DNA of 13,009 nt from DATFAS01 sp035254305 (GTDB lineage: Bacteria > Bacillota > Bacilli > Aneurinibacillales > RAOX-1), in the NCBI GenBank assembly GCA_035254305.1, contig DATFAS010000001.1, positions 1-13,009 on the forward strand, in the 5' to 3' direction. Shown here piece by piece: positions 11,265 to 13,009 of this stretch. The notes beneath the pieces are model-generated. The model had not been told where the DNA came from and ran no database searches. It saw nothing but the letters and a program-made list of their open reading frames with translations. The first letter of the stretch is position 1. Each line of letters starts with the position of its first letter. The position numbers were made by a program, and so were the translations under genes.

Positions 11265-12887
11265 TTAAGCATACATTTCTTCTCTTAATCTTTTCACATC
11301 ATCATTTGCTAGATATTCATCATAGGTCATCATCTTGTCAATCAGCCCTTTTGGTGTGATCTCAATGATACGGTTAGCAACCGTTTGTACGAATTGATGG
11401 TCATGAGATACAAACAAAACAGTACCATCTAATTCAATCATCCCATTATTTAGAGCCGTAATCGATTCTAAGTCCAAATGGTTAGTTGGTTCATCAAGGA
11501 TCAAAACATTAGCACCCGTTAGCATCACTCTAGACAACATACAACGGACCTTTTCTCCCCCAGACAAGACACCAGCCTTCTTAAGCGACTCTTCTCCAGA
11601 AAACAACATCCGGCCAAGGAATCCACGAACGAACGTTTCATCCTGATCTTTCGAATATTGTCGAAGCCAGTCCACAAGGGTAAGGTCAACCCCATCGAAA
11701 TAAGTAGAGTTATCCTTCGGAAAATAGGCTTGAGAGGTCGTAACACCCCATGTGAATTCCCCTGTATCTGCTTCAAGCTCACCAATTAGAATCTTGAAGA
11801 GTGTTGTTTTGGCTAAACCATTCGGCCCAACAAAAGCAATCTTATCTCCGTTATTAACAGTAAAGCTGATATTACCCAGTAACTGCTCACCTTCCACTGT
11901 CTTACTTACTCTATCAACGGTTAAGATCTGTTTACCAGCAAGTCTCTCCGGCTTAAAATTAATATACGGATACTTCCGTGAAGATGGCTTAATATCTTCT
12001 AAGGTTAGCTTTTCGAGTTGTTTCTTACGGGAAGTAGCTTGCTTTGCCTTCGAAGCATTCGAGCTAAATCGGGCAATAAATTTTTCAAGCTCCTTACGTT
12101 TTTCATCCACTCGTTTGTTTTGGTCACGGACAAGCTGCAAGGCTAATTGACTGGATTCATACCAGAAATCATAGTTCCCCACATACATTTGAATCTTCCC
12201 GAAATCAATATCTGCAATATGGGTACAAACCGTGTTTAGGAAATGACGATCGTGCGAAACCACAATAACCGTCGTATTATCATCAATATTTAGTAGGAAG
12301 TTCTCTAACCACTCAATGGATTCCGTGTCTAAGTGGTTAGTCGGCTCATCTAGCAGAAGATTGTTTGGACGACCAAATAAGGCTTGGGCAAGAAGGACTC
12401 GTACCTTCTGATTACCGTCAAGCTCTTTCATTTTTTTATCATGAAGATCTTTGGTGATACCAAGCCCCATTAATAATTCTGCAGCCTCAGCTTCTGCTTC
12501 CCAACCGTTTAATTCCCCAAATTCTCCCTCTAGATCAGCTGCTCTCATTCCATCAGCTTCCGTGAAATCAGCTTTAGAATAAAGAGCTTCCTTCTCTTCC
12601 ATGATCGTATAAAGTCTTTGGTGACCCATAATAACTGTTTTTAATACATCTATTTCATCGAATTCATAATGATTCTGCTTTAATACGGCCATTCTCTCAT
12701 CAGGAGGAATAATGACTTCTCCTTTGTTGGCCTCGATCTCACCCGATAGAATCTTGAGGAACGTTGATTTTCCTGCTCCGTTAGCTCCGATCAAACCATA
12801 GCAGTTTCCTGGTGTAAACTTAATATTCACATCTTCAAACAAGGCACGTTTGCCATATCGTAAAGTAATCTCACTTGTACTTATCAT
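11265..12887 (-). CDS. ykpA: ABC-F family ATPase, YkpA/YbiT type
   Basis: This 540-residue cytoplasmic protein has two ABC ATPase domains and no membrane segment, the same length as B. subtilis YkpA. ABC-F proteins act on ribosomes, rescuing or regulating stalled complexes. Domain 1 has Walker A GANGAGKST (34-42), Walker B LLLDEP (177-182) and a diverged signature LDGNQ (156-160). The linker (about 240-325) is the charged, helical P-site tether with NASKAKQATSRKKQ. Domain 2 has a diverged Walker A GPNGLAKTT (354-362, glycine replaced by alanine before the lysine), an intact signature LSGGE (441-445) and LILDEP (463-468). Both departures seem usual in this subfamily as I recall it, so I do not read them as decay. 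The ATG follows GGAAGGA. Context gives no sign of a dedicated antibiotic-resistance ABC-F. Confidence 0.93.
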   Translation of the reverse strand: MISTSEITLRYGKRALFEDVNIKFTPGNCYGLIGANGAGKSTFLKILSGEIEANKGEVIIPPDERMAVLKQNHYEFDEIDVLKTVIMGHQRLYTIMEEKEALYSKADFTEADGMRAADLEGEFGELNGWEAEAEAAELLMGLGITKDLHDKKMKELDGNQKVRVLLAQALFGRPNNLLLDEPTNHLDTESIEWLENFLLNIDDNTTVIVVSHDRHFLNTVCTHIADIDFGKIQMYVGNYDFWYESSQLALQLVRDQNKRVDEKRKELEKFIARFSSNASKAKQATSRKKQLEKLTLEDIKPSSRKYPYINFKPERLAGKQILTVDRVSKTVEGEQLLGNISFTVNNGDKIAFVGPNGLAKTTLFKILIGELEADTGEFTWGVTTSQAYFPKDNSTYFDGVDLTLVDWLRQYSKDQDETFVRGFLGRMLFSGEESLKKAGVLSGGEKVRCMLSRVMLTGANVLILDEPTNHLDLESITALNNGMIELDGTVLFVSHDHQFVQTVANRIIEITPKGLIDKMMTYDEYLANDDVKRLREEMYA

Positions 12888-12928
12888 GATAAATTCCTTC
12901 CTAAATTAAAGTACATTCATAAAGATAA

Positions 12929-12937
12929 ATTATATCA
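12929..12937 (-). promoter_or_regulatory. Extended -10 promoter of ykpA
   Basis: On the minus strand TGA precedes a perfect TATAAT. No clear -35 is present. The predicted start is near 12922, leaving a leader of about 35 nt. Beyond it, to 13009, no gene start or end is visible. Confidence 0.5.
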
Positions 12938-13009
12938 CATTTCAGAAGAAACCTCTAGTAATGTTGCCCTTACGCAGAGATGGAATTCAAATCATTCATA
13001 AATTCCTAT

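Noticed and set aside
11752..12150. Open frame of 132 codons antisense to ykpA
   Set aside because: It lies wholly inside a well-supported ABC-F gene, has no ribosome site and its product has no recognisable features.
11418..12420. Decayed ABC-F gene because of LDGNQ and GPNGLAKTT
   Set aside because: The frame is full length, the second signature and both Walker B motifs are intact, and I recall the same departures in YkpA-type homologues.
1..13009. CRISPR array, transposon ends, integrase, tRNA or prophage features
   Set aside because: Reading both strands showed no regular spaced repeats, transposase or integrase motifs, or tRNA-like cloverleaf.

Overview
The window looks like chromosomal DNA of an endospore-forming Bacillota species, most likely in the order Bacillales (Brevibacillus/Paenibacillus-like). 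This is inferred from an Sda-type sporulation checkpoint protein, a BshB2-type bacillithiol deacetylase, a YkpA-type ABC-F ATPase, a YuxH-like EAL-HDOD protein, moderate-to-low GC, strong AGGAGG-type ribosome sites and many hairpin-T terminators. No tRNA, rRNA, CRISPR array, insertion sequence or phage gene is visible. This is a stretch of short, mostly single-gene units in alternating orientation.

Layout. 1-1850: a minus-strand EAL-HDOD signalling gene with its own extended -10 promoter and a long leader that can fold, bounded by strong terminators. 1849-4298: a two-gene minus-strand operon with an MFS (DHA2) exporter followed by a quinone oxidoreductase. It diverges from a four-helix membrane protein (4521-5087) across an intergenic region holding a perfect 8+5+8 bp palindrome. 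5191-6684: two minus-strand envelope lipoproteins, a VanY-type D,D-carboxypeptidase and a CAP-domain protein. 6928-7173: an unrecognised 81-residue protein. 7648-8547: a secreted NlpC/P60 endopeptidase with a second, cysteine-less copy of the fold. 8684-8929: a DUF2249 protein whose promoter carries a textbook FNR-type site. 9098-9757: bshB2, starting at TTG. 9809-10570: a secreted polysaccharide deacetylase. 10766-10951: an Sda-like protein with a leader of about 180 nt that can fold and, upstream of its promoter, a CRP/FNR-type palindrome. 11265-12887: ykpA.

Two themes stand out. One is envelope remodelling: VanY, CAP, NlpC/P60 and deacetylase, all exported. The other is possible oxygen or nitrogen-oxide control: a TTGAT-N4-ATCAA box before the DUF2249 gene and a TGTGA-N6-TCACA box before the sda-like gene. 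The sda region, with its CRP/FNR-type site, promoter, foldable leader, tiny upstream frame and checkpoint protein, is the best candidate here for undescribed regulation. No clearly novel multi-gene system is visible.
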